Source: Christiangramia crocea (GTDB lineage Bacteria > Bacteroidota > Bacteroidia > Flavobacteriales > Flavobacteriaceae). From it: a DNA stretch of 64,000 nucleotides. Made by a program: the position numbers and the translations under genes. The DNA is taken from NCBI RefSeq assembly GCF_022410465.1, contig NZ_JAJSON010000015.1, forward strand, positions 1-64,000. The letters are read 5' to 3'. Positions 35,092 through 43,061 of the stretch are shown here, one piece after another. The notes under the pieces were generated by a model. The model made no database searches. It saw only the letters and a program-made list of their open reading frames with translations, and was not told where the DNA came from. Every line of letters begins with the position of its first letter. Position 1 is the stretch's first letter.

Positions 35092-35947
35092 GACTAAATA
35101 TTTAATATTAACGGGATTTTTCATCCTGTTTGGGCTATCCATGAATGCCCAGGAAAATCTAAAAAAACAGCAACGGGAGTCTAACGAATTTATTGCGGAA
35201 GCCCAGGATGCCTTATCAGAAAATAATTTTGCCAGTGCCGAGGCTTCCTATAGAAAAGCAATTTCAAAAGACCCTTCCAATATCAATGCAAAGTACAATA
35301 TGGGAAATTTGTACTACGGAAAGGAGAAATCTGTAAATGCCGAACACAGATTAAAAGAAGCTGCTGAAATTGCTGCAACCAAGGAAGAAAAACATCGTAT
35401 ATATCATAACTTGGGAAATTCTTATATGCAGCAGGAGAAATATCAGGAGGCTGTAGATGCCTATAAAGATGCGCTGCGCAATGATCCTACTGATGAGGAG
35501 ACTAGGTATAATCTTGCCTTAGCTAAGAAAAAACTGGAAAAAGAAGGACAGGGTCAGGATGAGAACCAGGACGAGAATAGCAAGGACGATCAGAACGAAG
35601 ATCAGAATCAGGATCAGCAGCAAAAAGATCAGAATAAGGATGGTGAAGGAGGAGATGACCAGAATCAGGATCAAAAGCCTAATGATGAAGGCGAGAATGA
35701 GAAGGATAAGAAAGAAGGCGATGAAAACGAAGACAAACAAAAAGATAAAGGAGACGAGCAGCAAAAGGATCAGGGAGAAGGCGATAAAGAAAAGCAGCAA
35801 CAACAAAGACCTGCTCAGGGACAGCTTTCACCGCAGCAGATAAAAAGTCTGTTAGAAGCTATGAATAACGAGGAGAAAAAGGTTCAGGACAAAATAAATG
35901 CGGAAAAAGCCAAGGGTGTAAAAGTAAAATCTGAAAAGGACTGGTAA
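35078..35947 (+). CDS. batC: TPR protein BatC with acidic low-complexity tail
   Basis: A periplasmic TPR protein. A signal peptide follows the start, then TPR motifs around AEASYRKAISKDPSNINAKY and YQEAVDAYKDALRNDPTDEE. About 100 residues of almost only Q, D, E, K, N and G follow, then a short conserved tail (LSPQQIKSLLEAMNNEE). I chose ATG at 35078 (a second ATG follows at 35081) instead of 35051, because the signal peptide begins there. The gene overlaps batB by 14 bases. Confidence 0.85.
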   Translation: MMQSKTKYLILTGFFILFGLSMNAQENLKKQQRESNEFIAEAQDALSENNFASAEASYRKAISKDPSNINAKYNMGNLYYGKEKSVNAEHRLKEAAEIAATKEEKHRIYHNLGNSYMQQEKYQEAVDAYKDALRNDPTDEETRYNLALAKKKLEKEGQGQDENQDENSKDDQNEDQNQDQQQKDQNKDGEGGDDQNQDQKPNDEGENEKDKKEGDENEDKQKDKGDEQQKDQGEGDKEKQQQQRPAQGQLSPQQIKSLLEAMNNEEKKVQDKINAEKAKGVKVKSEKDW

Positions 35948-35986
35948 CATTCCGGTCTATTGTTCGACAAAAAAGATTGACTGTAT

Positions 35987-35992
35987 AGGAGG
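35987..35992 (+). promoter_or_regulatory. Consensus Shine-Dalgarno before batD
   Basis: AGGAGG lies six bases before the batD ATG at 35999. Most starts in this window, as in Bacteroidota generally, lack such a site, so this one stands out. Confidence 0.7.
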
Positions 35993-35998
35993 AAAAAG

Positions 35999-37756
35999 AT
36001 GAAATTGAAGTATTTGATTTTAGGTTTTTTATTGTTCACAGCCGGCCTTGTACAGGCCCAGGTTAGGTTTGAGGCCAAAGTGAGCAGGGAAAAGCTGGGA
36101 ATTAATGAACGGCTTAGGGTTGATTTCGAAATGAATGAGGACGGTGATAACTTTAAACCGCCATCTTTCGACGGATTTACCGTTGTGGGTGGGCCTAACC
36201 AGAAAATTAGCACCAGTATCCTTAACGGGAAGATGGAATATTCCAAAACTTATAGTTTTTATCTTCAGCCTAAATCAAGAGGGAATCTTACCATAGGTCA
36301 GGCCGAGATCGTGATAGATGACAAGACCTATAAGACCTCGCCTCTGACGGTAGAGATCACGGCAGCTGTAGATAAACCCACCGATGGCGACAATACCGAA
36401 CTTATTGCCGAAGATAATCTGCATCTGGTGGCAGAAGTTTCCAAGAATAATCCTTATTTAAACGAAGCAATAACCATTGTATACAAACTGTATGTGAGTC
36501 CGCGGGTGAGTGTAAGCAACTGGAGAGAGCTGGATAGCCCAAAGTACAATGATTTCTGGAGTCAGAGTATAGATATTCAGCAGCTAAGAGTTGAGAACGG
36601 GGAATACCAAGGGGAACCATACCGCTATGTTATTTTAAGAAAGACGATTCTCTATCCTCAGAAAACCGGAGAACTGAATATCGAACCTTTAACTCTTTCA
36701 ATCGCTGTAGATGTGCCTAGTGAAAGAAGGGATATTTTTGGTAGTCGTATATACAAAACCGTTAATAAGACTGTCGCAGCCGATAATAAAAAAATTAATG
36801 TAAAATCTTTGCCCGATGGTAAACCTGCGAACTTTACCGGGGCGGTAGGGAAATTCGATTTCAATGTCACTGCCAGCAAGAATGAACTGAATGCCGGGGA
36901 AAGTCTGCAGGCAAAAGTGGAGGTTCGTGGTAACGGAAACCTAAAATTATTCGACCTTCCAGCTCTTTCGGCTCCTTCCTCTCTGGAAATGTACGATCCT
37001 GAAAGAAGGGAGAATGTGAATACCAACCTGAACGGGATGCAGGGTAGTATTTCTGAAACCTATACCATAGTACCCACCCGTAAGGGGAAATATCCGATTC
37101 CGGCACTTTCGTTTTCCTACTTTGACCCTTCAACAGAGACCTATAAAACGACCAGTTCTGAAGAGATACTTGTCAACGTAGATAGAGGGCCGCTTGCTGG
37201 AAATGAACCCTCGGGAATTTCCGGAGTTAATAAACAAAAGCTTGCTCTATCTGGCGATCAGTTCCGTTTCATAAAACTGGATACGAATCTCAGACCTATA
37301 AATAGTGATAGCTTTCTGGGGTCTGCGGGTTTCTGGAGCGCGCTTATCCTGCCACTGGCCGCTATACCTTTATTCATCCTTTTCGGAAAGAAACGAGAAG
37401 AAAGAGCAAGAGATGTAAAAGGAAACAGAATTAGAAAAGCCGATAAACTAGCCAGAAAATATCTTTCGGAAGCCAAAAGAAATCTTGGTGACCAAAAGGA
37501 ATTTTATCTGGCCCTTGAGCGATCCATGCATAATTACCTGAAGGCGAAACTGCGAATTCAGACAAGTGAGATGAGTAAGGAAAGGATAGAAGCCTTGCTT
37601 ATCGAAAGATCGGTAGACCAGCAGACCACCGCCGATTTTATCTCTTTGCTGGAAAGCTGTGAGTTTGCCAGATATACACCGGCTTCTTCAGACGCTATGC
37701 AGCATGATTACGAAAAGGCAGTAAATGTAATTTCAACTCTGGATAAACAATTATAG
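35999..37756 (+). CDS. batD: BatD family protein
   Basis: A 585-residue BatD protein with a signal peptide, several periplasmic beta-sandwich repeats (e.g. NDFKP-like VDFEMNEDGDNFKPPSF, and LNAGESLQAKVEVRGNGNLKL), a membrane helix near 440-462 and a cytoplasmic helical tail. The cytoplasmic part (NYLKAKLRIQTSEMSKER, FARYTPASSD) mirrors the DUF4381-like protein upstream. Its stop overlaps a GTG that could start batE. Confidence 0.9.
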   Translation: MKLKYLILGFLLFTAGLVQAQVRFEAKVSREKLGINERLRVDFEMNEDGDNFKPPSFDGFTVVGGPNQKISTSILNGKMEYSKTYSFYLQPKSRGNLTIGQAEIVIDDKTYKTSPLTVEITAAVDKPTDGDNTELIAEDNLHLVAEVSKNNPYLNEAITIVYKLYVSPRVSVSNWRELDSPKYNDFWSQSIDIQQLRVENGEYQGEPYRYVILRKTILYPQKTGELNIEPLTLSIAVDVPSERRDIFGSRIYKTVNKTVAADNKKINVKSLPDGKPANFTGAVGKFDFNVTASKNELNAGESLQAKVEVRGNGNLKLFDLPALSAPSSLEMYDPERRENVNTNLNGMQGSISETYTIVPTRKGKYPIPALSFSYFDPSTETYKTTSSEEILVNVDRGPLAGNEPSGISGVNKQKLALSGDQFRFIKLDTNLRPINSDSFLGSAGFWSALILPLAAIPLFILFGKKREERARDVKGNRIRKADKLARKYLSEAKRNLGDQKEFYLALERSMHNYLKAKLRIQTSEMSKERIEALLIERSVDQQTTADFISLLESCEFARYTPASSDAMQHDYEKAVNVISTLDKQL

Positions 37757-37758
37757 TG

Positions 37759-38508
37759 ATGAAAAAGTTGATCTTATTAAGTTTTTTACTATTAAGTGTC
37801 GCAGGGATTTCGCAGACGGAAGGCCTTTTCGAAGAGGCAAATTCAGCCTATCAACAAGGGGATTATGAGGAGGCTGTTTCAAAATATGAGGAGATCCTTG
37901 ATAACGGGCAAACCTCGGCAGAGGTATATTATAACCTTGGCAATGCATATTACAAGCTTAACAAGGTTGCCCAGAGTATATTTTATTATGAAAAAGCACT
38001 ACAGCTGAAACCCGCCGATGAGGATATTCAGAATAATATCGAGTTTGCCCGGAATATGACCATAGATGATATTGAAGAAGTGGAGCAAACGGGAATAAGC
38101 CACTGGATAAATGGTCTTATTTCTATTTTTGGTTTTTCTACCTGGGCGATCCTGGGAATTTCCTTTTCGGTATTGTTTGTTATCCTGTTCCTGCTTTATT
38201 ATTTTTCTCACCGGCCACTTTATAAGCGAATTCATTTTGGCGCCTCAATGGCCAGTATTATTTTATGTATCCTATCTGTGATTTTTTCCTTCCAGCAGCG
38301 GTCCTATATTGAAAATAATCAATATGCTATAATTTTCAGTGAAGAAGCTGAAGTAAGGGATGAGCCGAACCTTCGGGGAGAAAGCAGTTTTGAATTACAT
38401 GAGGGGACTAAGGCTCGGGTACTTGAAGACTACCAGGAATGGTCCCGTATTGAACTTGCAAATGGTGCACAGGGATGGATAAAAACCAATGATCTTCGAA
38501 AGCTATAG
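37759..38508 (+). CDS. batE: TPR and SH3 protein BatE
   Basis: A 249-residue protein, last in the Bat operon. A signal peptide is followed by TPR units (YQQGDYEEAVSKYEEILDNG, YYKLNKVAQSIFYYEKALQL), two membrane helices (about 120-140 and 150-170), and a C-terminal SH3-like domain (EVRDEPNLRGESSFELHEG, GAQGWIKTNDLRKL). ATG at 37759 is preferred over GTG at 37756, which overlaps the batD stop. Confidence 0.9.
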   Translation: MKKLILLSFLLLSVAGISQTEGLFEEANSAYQQGDYEEAVSKYEEILDNGQTSAEVYYNLGNAYYKLNKVAQSIFYYEKALQLKPADEDIQNNIEFARNMTIDDIEEVEQTGISHWINGLISIFGFSTWAILGISFSVLFVILFLLYYFSHRPLYKRIHFGASMASIILCILSVIFSFQQRSYIENNQYAIIFSEEAEVRDEPNLRGESSFELHEGTKARVLEDYQEWSRIELANGAQGWIKTNDLRKL

Positions 38509-38549
38509 GAAAAATTGATATGGTTTTAACAATTTAGTATGGTTTTCTA

Positions 38550-38581
38550 TTGCTGATTCTTTAAAAATTCCTCTATTTTTG
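38550..38581 (+). promoter_or_regulatory. Promoter of the small gene before SulP
   Basis: TTG at 38550-38552 and TATTTTTG at 38574-38581 are 21 bases apart, near the Bacteroidota consensus. The -7 box ends 5 bases before the GTG start at 38587, so the transcript should be leaderless or nearly so. Confidence 0.55.
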
Positions 38582-38586
38582 CCGCC

Positions 38587-38877
38587 GTGAAGTTATTCTC
38601 ATACATATTAGCTTTTATATTTATCATTTTCCTGTTTACGCCAACTGTGGTGTCTTTGATCGACAGGAATGTGGATATCTCTATTGCTTATAATGTGAAT
38701 GAGGAAGAGAGTTCTTCAAAGAACCAGATCACTTTTGAATATAATATTGAAGAAATGGATTCCAACTATAAAAGCATCCATTTTCTTCAAACCAGGAAAA
38801 CTGATGGTCATTACTACAAAGAGAATGGTTATAAGGTTTTTTTGTCCATTTCTTCTCCACCTCCTAAACACGCATAA
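38587..38877 (+). CDS. Hypothetical small exported or membrane-anchored protein
   Basis: A 96-residue protein starting at GTG with a hydrophobic N-terminal segment (residues 3-20) and a short charged mature part ending SSPPPKHA. It has no recognised family. The start is supported by the -7 box immediately upstream. It lies before the SulP transporter gene, with a 128-base gap containing an inverted repeat, so a link to that unit is only positional. Confidence 0.6.
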   Translation: MKLFSYILAFIFIIFLFTPTVVSLIDRNVDISIAYNVNEEESSSKNQITFEYNIEEMDSNYKSIHFLQTRKTDGHYYKENGYKVFLSISSPPPKHA

Positions 38878-38965
38878 TACGCCTAGTTTTTGATTACGAT
38901 GTAATCGCCTGGCCATCTGTTATTCAATGGATTGGCTATTCATTATTTTTTAAAAAATCTAATCG

Positions 38966-38987
38966 CAGGTAATAAAGATAATACCTG
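38966..38987. promoter_or_regulatory. Inverted repeat before the SulP gene
   Basis: CAGGTA (38966-38971) and TACCTG (38982-38987) are perfect inverted arms around ten A/T-rich bases, 18 bases before the SulP start. It has the form of a regulator site. The core AGGTA/TACCT arms also occur in the palindrome before the carbonic anhydrase gene. Confidence 0.4.
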
Positions 38988-39005
38988 TGAAATCAATACT
39001 GTATT

Positions 39006-40580
39006 ATGTTCAAACAACTTAATAAAGATTTCCCGGCAAGTATTGTCGTGTTTTTTGTGGCCATTCCGTTATGTTTAGGGATTGCCTTAGCCAGTGGAGC
39101 ACCGCTTTTTTCCGGATTAATCGCCGGAATTATTGGAGGTATCGTTGTAGGCGCAATTAGTGGCTCTAGTGTAGGTGTTAGTGGTCCTGCTGCCGGACTA
39201 GCCGCGATTGTACTTGCAGCCATTTCGAATATTGGCTATGAAAACCTTTTATTAGCAGTGGTTATCGGGGGAATTCTCCAGATAATATTCGGTCTTCTTA
39301 AAGCTGGAATTATTGGTTATTATTTTCCAAACTCTGTGATCAAAGGAATGCTAACAGGTATTGGGATCATCATTATCCTAAAACAAATTCCTCACTTCTT
39401 CGGATATGATAACGCTCCACAAGGTGACTGGGCTTTTTTCCAGGTAGATGGGGAAAATACCTTTTCAGAAATATTTAATATGCTGAATAATGTGAGCCCG
39501 GGGGCAACCATTATCGCAATTATAGGGATGACAATTCTTGTGTTATGGGAAGCAGTACTTTCTAAAAAAGGCAAATTTTTCAAATTGGTACAGGGGCCTT
39601 TAGTTGCCGTTGTAGCTGGTATCGTATATTATCTTGTAACCAAAGATTCAGAAACTTTCGCGATCTCAGCAGATCATCTTGTGAATGTGCCTGTACCGGA
39701 TAGTTTTGACTCATTTGTTGGCCAGTTCACTCTGCCTTCCTTTGAAATGATAGGCACCATGGAGATATGGGTCGTTGGTTTCACGATAGCCCTGGTTGCC
39801 AGTCTGGAAACCCTTCTTTGTGTTGAAGCGACAGATAAGCTGGATCCTCATAGAAGAACTACCCCTACAAATCGTGAATTGTTTGCACAGGGAACCGGTA
39901 ACGTATTGTCTGGTTTAATAGGAGGTTTACCAATTACTCAGGTTATTGTAAGGAGTTCTGCGAATATCCAATCTGGAGGTCAAACAAAACTATCTGCTAT
40001 TTTACATGGATTTCTTTTGTTGATCTCAATTTTAATCATTCCAAATATTCTGAATTACATTCCACTTTCGGTTTTGGCAGCGATTTTATTCCTGGTTGGA
40101 TACAAGCTTGCAAAACCGGCACTTTTCAAAGAAATGTATCTGAAGGGTTGGAAGCAGTCTGTTCCTTTTATTGTTACGGTCATAGGAATAGTTTTTGGAG
40201 ATTTGCTGATAGGAATCAGTTTAGGTTTGTTAGTAGGAATTGTCGTGATCCTTATAAAAAGTTACCAGAATTCTCATTTCCTTCATATTGAAAATGTTGA
40301 AGATGGAGGTAAGACTGTGAAAATGACCCTGGCTGAAGAGGTTACTTTTATTAATAAGGGAGCTATTATGAAGGAATTGAATAAGCTTGAAGAGAATTCT
40401 TATCTTGTGATGGATGTTAGTAAAACGAGGTATCTGGATAATGATATAGTTGAAATTCTGGATGATTTTAAAGTCAAGGCAGAAGAGAGAAATATCGATA
40501 TTAAGATAATCTCTGAAAGAGGGATTATAGAAAATCCGAAAAGTTATTACGAGTTTTTCCAGAAACCAAAACCAGCTTAA
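39006..40580 (+). CDS. SulP-family anion (bicarbonate) transporter
   Basis: A 524-residue inner-membrane transporter with about 10-12 membrane helices and a C-terminal STAS domain (about 430-520, with LVMDVSKTRYLDNDIVEILD). The signature SSVGVSGPAAGLAAIV is near residue 57. SulP proteins carry sulfate or bicarbonate; the carbonic anhydrase gene 70 bases downstream suggests bicarbonate, as in known SulP-CA pairs. A perfect 18-bp palindrome lies between the two genes. Confidence 0.92.
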   Translation: MFKQLNKDFPASIVVFFVAIPLCLGIALASGAPLFSGLIAGIIGGIVVGAISGSSVGVSGPAAGLAAIVLAAISNIGYENLLLAVVIGGILQIIFGLLKAGIIGYYFPNSVIKGMLTGIGIIIILKQIPHFFGYDNAPQGDWAFFQVDGENTFSEIFNMLNNVSPGATIIAIIGMTILVLWEAVLSKKGKFFKLVQGPLVAVVAGIVYYLVTKDSETFAISADHLVNVPVPDSFDSFVGQFTLPSFEMIGTMEIWVVGFTIALVASLETLLCVEATDKLDPHRRTTPTNRELFAQGTGNVLSGLIGGLPITQVIVRSSANIQSGGQTKLSAILHGFLLLISILIIPNILNYIPLSVLAAILFLVGYKLAKPALFKEMYLKGWKQSVPFIVTVIGIVFGDLLIGISLGLLVGIVVILIKSYQNSHFLHIENVEDGGKTVKMTLAEEVTFINKGAIMKELNKLEENSYLVMDVSKTRYLDNDIVEILDDFKVKAEERNIDIKIISERGIIENPKSYYEFFQKPKPA

Positions 40581-40593
40581 AAGTAAAATCTAA

Positions 40594-40611
40594 AAGGTAT
40601 CTGGATACCTT
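40594..40611. promoter_or_regulatory. Perfect 18-bp palindrome between SulP and carbonic anhydrase
   Basis: AAGGTATC TG GATACCTT is an exact inverted repeat 13 bases past the SulP stop. No T run follows, so it is not a terminator; an operator or mRNA hairpin that sets the CA level is more likely. Confidence 0.45.
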
Positions 40612-40649
40612 GGAAATTAAATGAAGTTTAAAACCTAAAAAATAAAATT

Positions 40650-41273
40650 ATGATTAAAGACATTATAGATAAAGAAAAGCAATCAAAACTTAGCCCGGAT
40701 GATGTTTTAAAGGATCTTATGGCTGGAAACCAGAGATTCACAGAAAACAAAATGAATGAAAGAGATTATTCCAGCCAGATCCAAAAGACCAGTGGAGGGC
40801 AATGGCCCCAGGCGGTTGTATTGAGCTGTATAGACTCAAGGGTTCCCGTTGAAACAGTCTTTGACCAGGGCGTTGGAGATATATTCGTTGCTCGTGTGGC
40901 CGGAAATTTTGAGAATATGGACATACTTGGGAGTATGGAGTATTCCTGTAAGGTGGCCGGGAGCAAACTTGTATTTGTTCTTGGACATGAAGCATGCGGA
41001 GCCGTAAAGGCAGCCTGTGACCATGTGGAGCTTGGAAATATAACCCACTTGCTTAAGAATATCGAACCTGCGGTTGACGCTACGGAAACAGATGGGGAAA
41101 GAAGTTCGAAAAATGATTCTTTTGTTGCCGATGTGGTAGAGAATAATGTAAAATTAACGATGCAAAGAATCAGGGAAAAGAGTCCAATCCTCAAGGAAAT
41201 GGAAGACAAAGGAGAAATAAAAATAGTAGGCGGGGTTTATTCCATCTCTAACGGTAAAGTGGCACTTTTATAA
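40650..41273 (+). CDS. Beta-carbonic anhydrase
   Basis: Converts CO2 to bicarbonate. The zinc ligands are Cys60 in SCIDSRVP, His113 and Cys116 in GHEACGAV, with Asp62 and Arg64 forming the catalytic dyad. At 207 residues it is in the beta-class length, with no signal peptide, so cytoplasmic. Together with SulP it probably takes up and interconverts inorganic carbon. A terminator follows at 41331-41359. Confidence 0.95.
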   Translation: MIKDIIDKEKQSKLSPDDVLKDLMAGNQRFTENKMNERDYSSQIQKTSGGQWPQAVVLSCIDSRVPVETVFDQGVGDIFVARVAGNFENMDILGSMEYSCKVAGSKLVFVLGHEACGAVKAACDHVELGNITHLLKNIEPAVDATETDGERSSKNDSFVADVVENNVKLTMQRIREKSPILKEMEDKGEIKIVGGVYSISNGKVALL

Positions 41274-41330
41274 TTCTCGGATAGATCTTTAGCTGTAGTA
41301 TGCTAATAGAAAAATGAAAGAGTTTATTAG

Positions 41331-41359
41331 ATCCGGCTGTTAATCCAGCCGGATTTTTT
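41331..41359 (+). terminator. Intrinsic terminator after carbonic anhydrase
   Basis: ATCCGGCTG pairs with CAGCCGGAT around a six-base loop, then T. It touches the stop codon of the convergent cvpA gene at 41358. Confidence 0.92.
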
Positions 41360-41888
41360 ATATAAAATCTTCCTCTTCATCATCATTTAAAAGATCCCTT
41401 TCCTTTACCTGTTTTATGATTGAAGGCAGTATTATCGGGGCAATGCCTTCTACGGGTTCATAAAGTACCGATTCTTCTATGGTTCTGTCTTCCACGATCT
41501 CTATCCTTTCATTCGTAGCCTTAAAGAACATAATGATCACACTGGCCACAAAGGCTGATTTCAGTATTCCAAAAACACCGCCGAGCAGTTTGTTCACCAC
41601 TCCTAAAGCGGCAAAAGCCGCAACTTTGGTTAACATCCTACCGGCAAGGGAGACCAGGAAGACAATAAGGATAAAAGTAACAGCAAAACTGATAAGGTTT
41701 ATATACTGTGGTTTCCATTCTACCTGGTTGGAGAGAAAGTCTCCAAGAAAATGGGAGAAGTGTACGGCGCCGTATATTCCGGCCACAATCCCTACCAGCG
41801 AAGCCAGTTCGGCCAGCAGTCCCCTGAAGAAGCCCCGTACCAGTCCGTACAGAAGCACAAGGCTTAAGATAATATCCACGGTATTCAT
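41358..41888 (-). CDS. cvpA: CvpA family membrane protein
   Basis: A 176-residue inner-membrane protein with four hydrophobic segments (residues about 4-22, 27-45, 64-85, 102-120) and an acidic C-terminal tail. It fits the CvpA/colicin V production family, which affects envelope stress or secretion in other bacteria. Its -7 box (41893-41900) ends four bases before the start, so the transcript is probably leaderless. Confidence 0.85.
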   Translation of the reverse strand: MNTVDIILSLVLLYGLVRGFFRGLLAELASLVGIVAGIYGAVHFSHFLGDFLSNQVEWKPQYINLISFAVTFILIVFLVSLAGRMLTKVAAFAALGVVNKLLGGVFGILKSAFVASVIIMFFKATNERIEIVEDRTIEESVLYEPVEGIAPIILPSIIKQVKERDLLNDDEEEDFI

Positions 41889-41892
41889 ATAT

Positions 41893-41900
41893 CAAATATA
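41893..41900 (-). promoter_or_regulatory. -7 box for cvpA
   Basis: TATATTTG on the minus strand ends four bases before the cvpA ATG, implying transcription starts at or beside the start codon. Confidence 0.6.
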
Positions 41901-41921
41901 ACAATTATTAAATCTAGATGG

Positions 41922-41929
41922 TATCTTTG
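41922..41929 (+). promoter_or_regulatory. -7 box for the gene at 41934
   Basis: TATCTTTG ends four bases before the ATG at 41934. With the cvpA box it forms a divergent pair of leaderless promoters within 45 bases. Confidence 0.6.
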
Positions 41930-41933
41930 CAGC

Positions 41934-42287
41934 ATGGCAAGAGATGAACAATTAAAAGAGAGGTGGGAGAAGGTCCAAAAAAAACTTTCTACCCAGTTTG
42001 CTGATGGAGAATTAATGGAGCTGGATGCTATAATTTATCTTATTGGAGTACAGGAATTAGGGCAGCCTCACCGACGATATAAAAAGGACCATAAGATAGA
42101 TCTTATGCATGTAGCTATTTGTACATTGCTGGAGCCATATGGTTATTATGAATTCGATTTTTATGATGACGAAGGCTGGCCACATTTCAAGGTCAAGGAA
42201 GAGTTACCGGTACTTAAAGCCGGGGAGCAGACGGTTCTCATGAAAGAAGCTATAGTGCATTATTTTCTTGAAAAAGAATATATTTAG
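41934..42287 (+). CDS. Conserved hypothetical protein
   Basis: A 117-residue soluble protein, acidic, with the core LDAIIYLIGVQELGQPHRRYKKDHKIDLMHVAICTLL. No domain is recognised. Its regular composition, clear promoter and position in a dense region support a real gene. It precedes the CREST-like membrane gene by 3 bases and may be co-transcribed with it. Confidence 0.75.
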   Translation: MARDEQLKERWEKVQKKLSTQFADGELMELDAIIYLIGVQELGQPHRRYKKDHKIDLMHVAICTLLEPYGYYEFDFYDDEGWPHFKVKEELPVLKAGEQTVLMKEAIVHYFLEKEYI

Positions 42288-42290
42288 TAG

Positions 42291-42995
42291 ATGGTGCCAC
42301 TTTTGTATTTTCTTTCCTTTCCCGGAGATAGCGGGCCTATCTATCAGGAGACTATACCCGGAAGACTGCCTGTAGAACCTTTCAATACCTACAGTAATCT
42401 GTTCTTTCTTATTATTATCATTTATTTTTCCGTAAGGGTTTATAGTGACTACAAGAATCACCGATTCCTCGCCTGGAGTCTCCCCATTCTTTTTCTGGGA
42501 TTTATAGGGGGGACAGTCTATCATGCAACGCGCAGCCATGATGTATGGATGTATATGGACTGGCTTCCGATTGTTGTTCTAAGCCTGGCTGTGTCAGTCT
42601 ACTATACTATTAAACTAAAAGTTACCTGGAAAAACAGGTTGCTTCTCATAATGATTATCCTGTTTTTGGTTTTCGGAATAAGGCTGATCCCATGGGCACA
42701 AAGTCTTAAGACTTCAATTGGTTACCTGGGAACTGCACTTGGGCTGTTACTGCCTATTCTAACCTATTTCTATACTACCAAACTCTATCATTGGGGTTAT
42801 ATACTTCTGGCCTTTTTGAGTTTTGGCTTTGCCTTAGGTTTCAGGATCCTGGACAGGTTTATTTATCTTATGCCGATGGGGACACACTGGTTGTGGCATT
42901 GCTTTGGTGCCTTATCGGTTTTCTTCCTTATTAACTATATATACCACGATAAATTGCCTTCTGAAAATAGTGGCAAACCAGTGAAAACCGAATAA
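42291..42995 (+). CDS. CREST-superfamily-like membrane protein (ceramidase-like)
   Basis: A 234-residue protein with about seven membrane helices. Conserved polar groups sit as in the CREST hydrolases: EPFNTYSNLFF near the start, GGTVYHATRSHD, YMDWLPIV and a C-terminal THWLWHCFGAL. The histidines and Asp could bind a metal for lipid hydrolysis. Assignment is by motif pattern only. It starts 3 bases after the previous gene. Confidence 0.6.
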   Translation: MVPLLYFLSFPGDSGPIYQETIPGRLPVEPFNTYSNLFFLIIIIYFSVRVYSDYKNHRFLAWSLPILFLGFIGGTVYHATRSHDVWMYMDWLPIVVLSLAVSVYYTIKLKVTWKNRLLLIMIILFLVFGIRLIPWAQSLKTSIGYLGTALGLLLPILTYFYTTKLYHWGYILLAFLSFGFALGFRILDRFIYLMPMGTHWLWHCFGALSVFFLINYIYHDKLPSENSGKPVKTE

Positions 42996-43031
42996 GCCTT
43001 TATTATGGGCCGGTTTAGGATTAAATTTTAT

Positions 43032-43039
43032 TAAATTTG
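43032..43039 (+). promoter_or_regulatory. -7 box for pheS
   Basis: TAAATTTG matches TAnnTTTG and lies 23 bases before the pheS start, leaving a leader of about 17 bases. Confidence 0.5.
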
Positions 43040-43061
43040 CGCTTCCGAAAAGAAATCACCT

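Noticed and set aside
35519-35806. Minus-strand frame of 95 codons rich in Leu, Ile and Val inside batC
   Set aside because: Antisense shadow of the same low-complexity tail; it looks like a membrane protein only because GAN codons reverse to hydrophobic ones.
35559-35843. Plus-strand frame of 94 codons rich in Arg and Lys inside batC
   Set aside because: It is the shifted frame of the acidic low-complexity tail and reflects its codon bias only.
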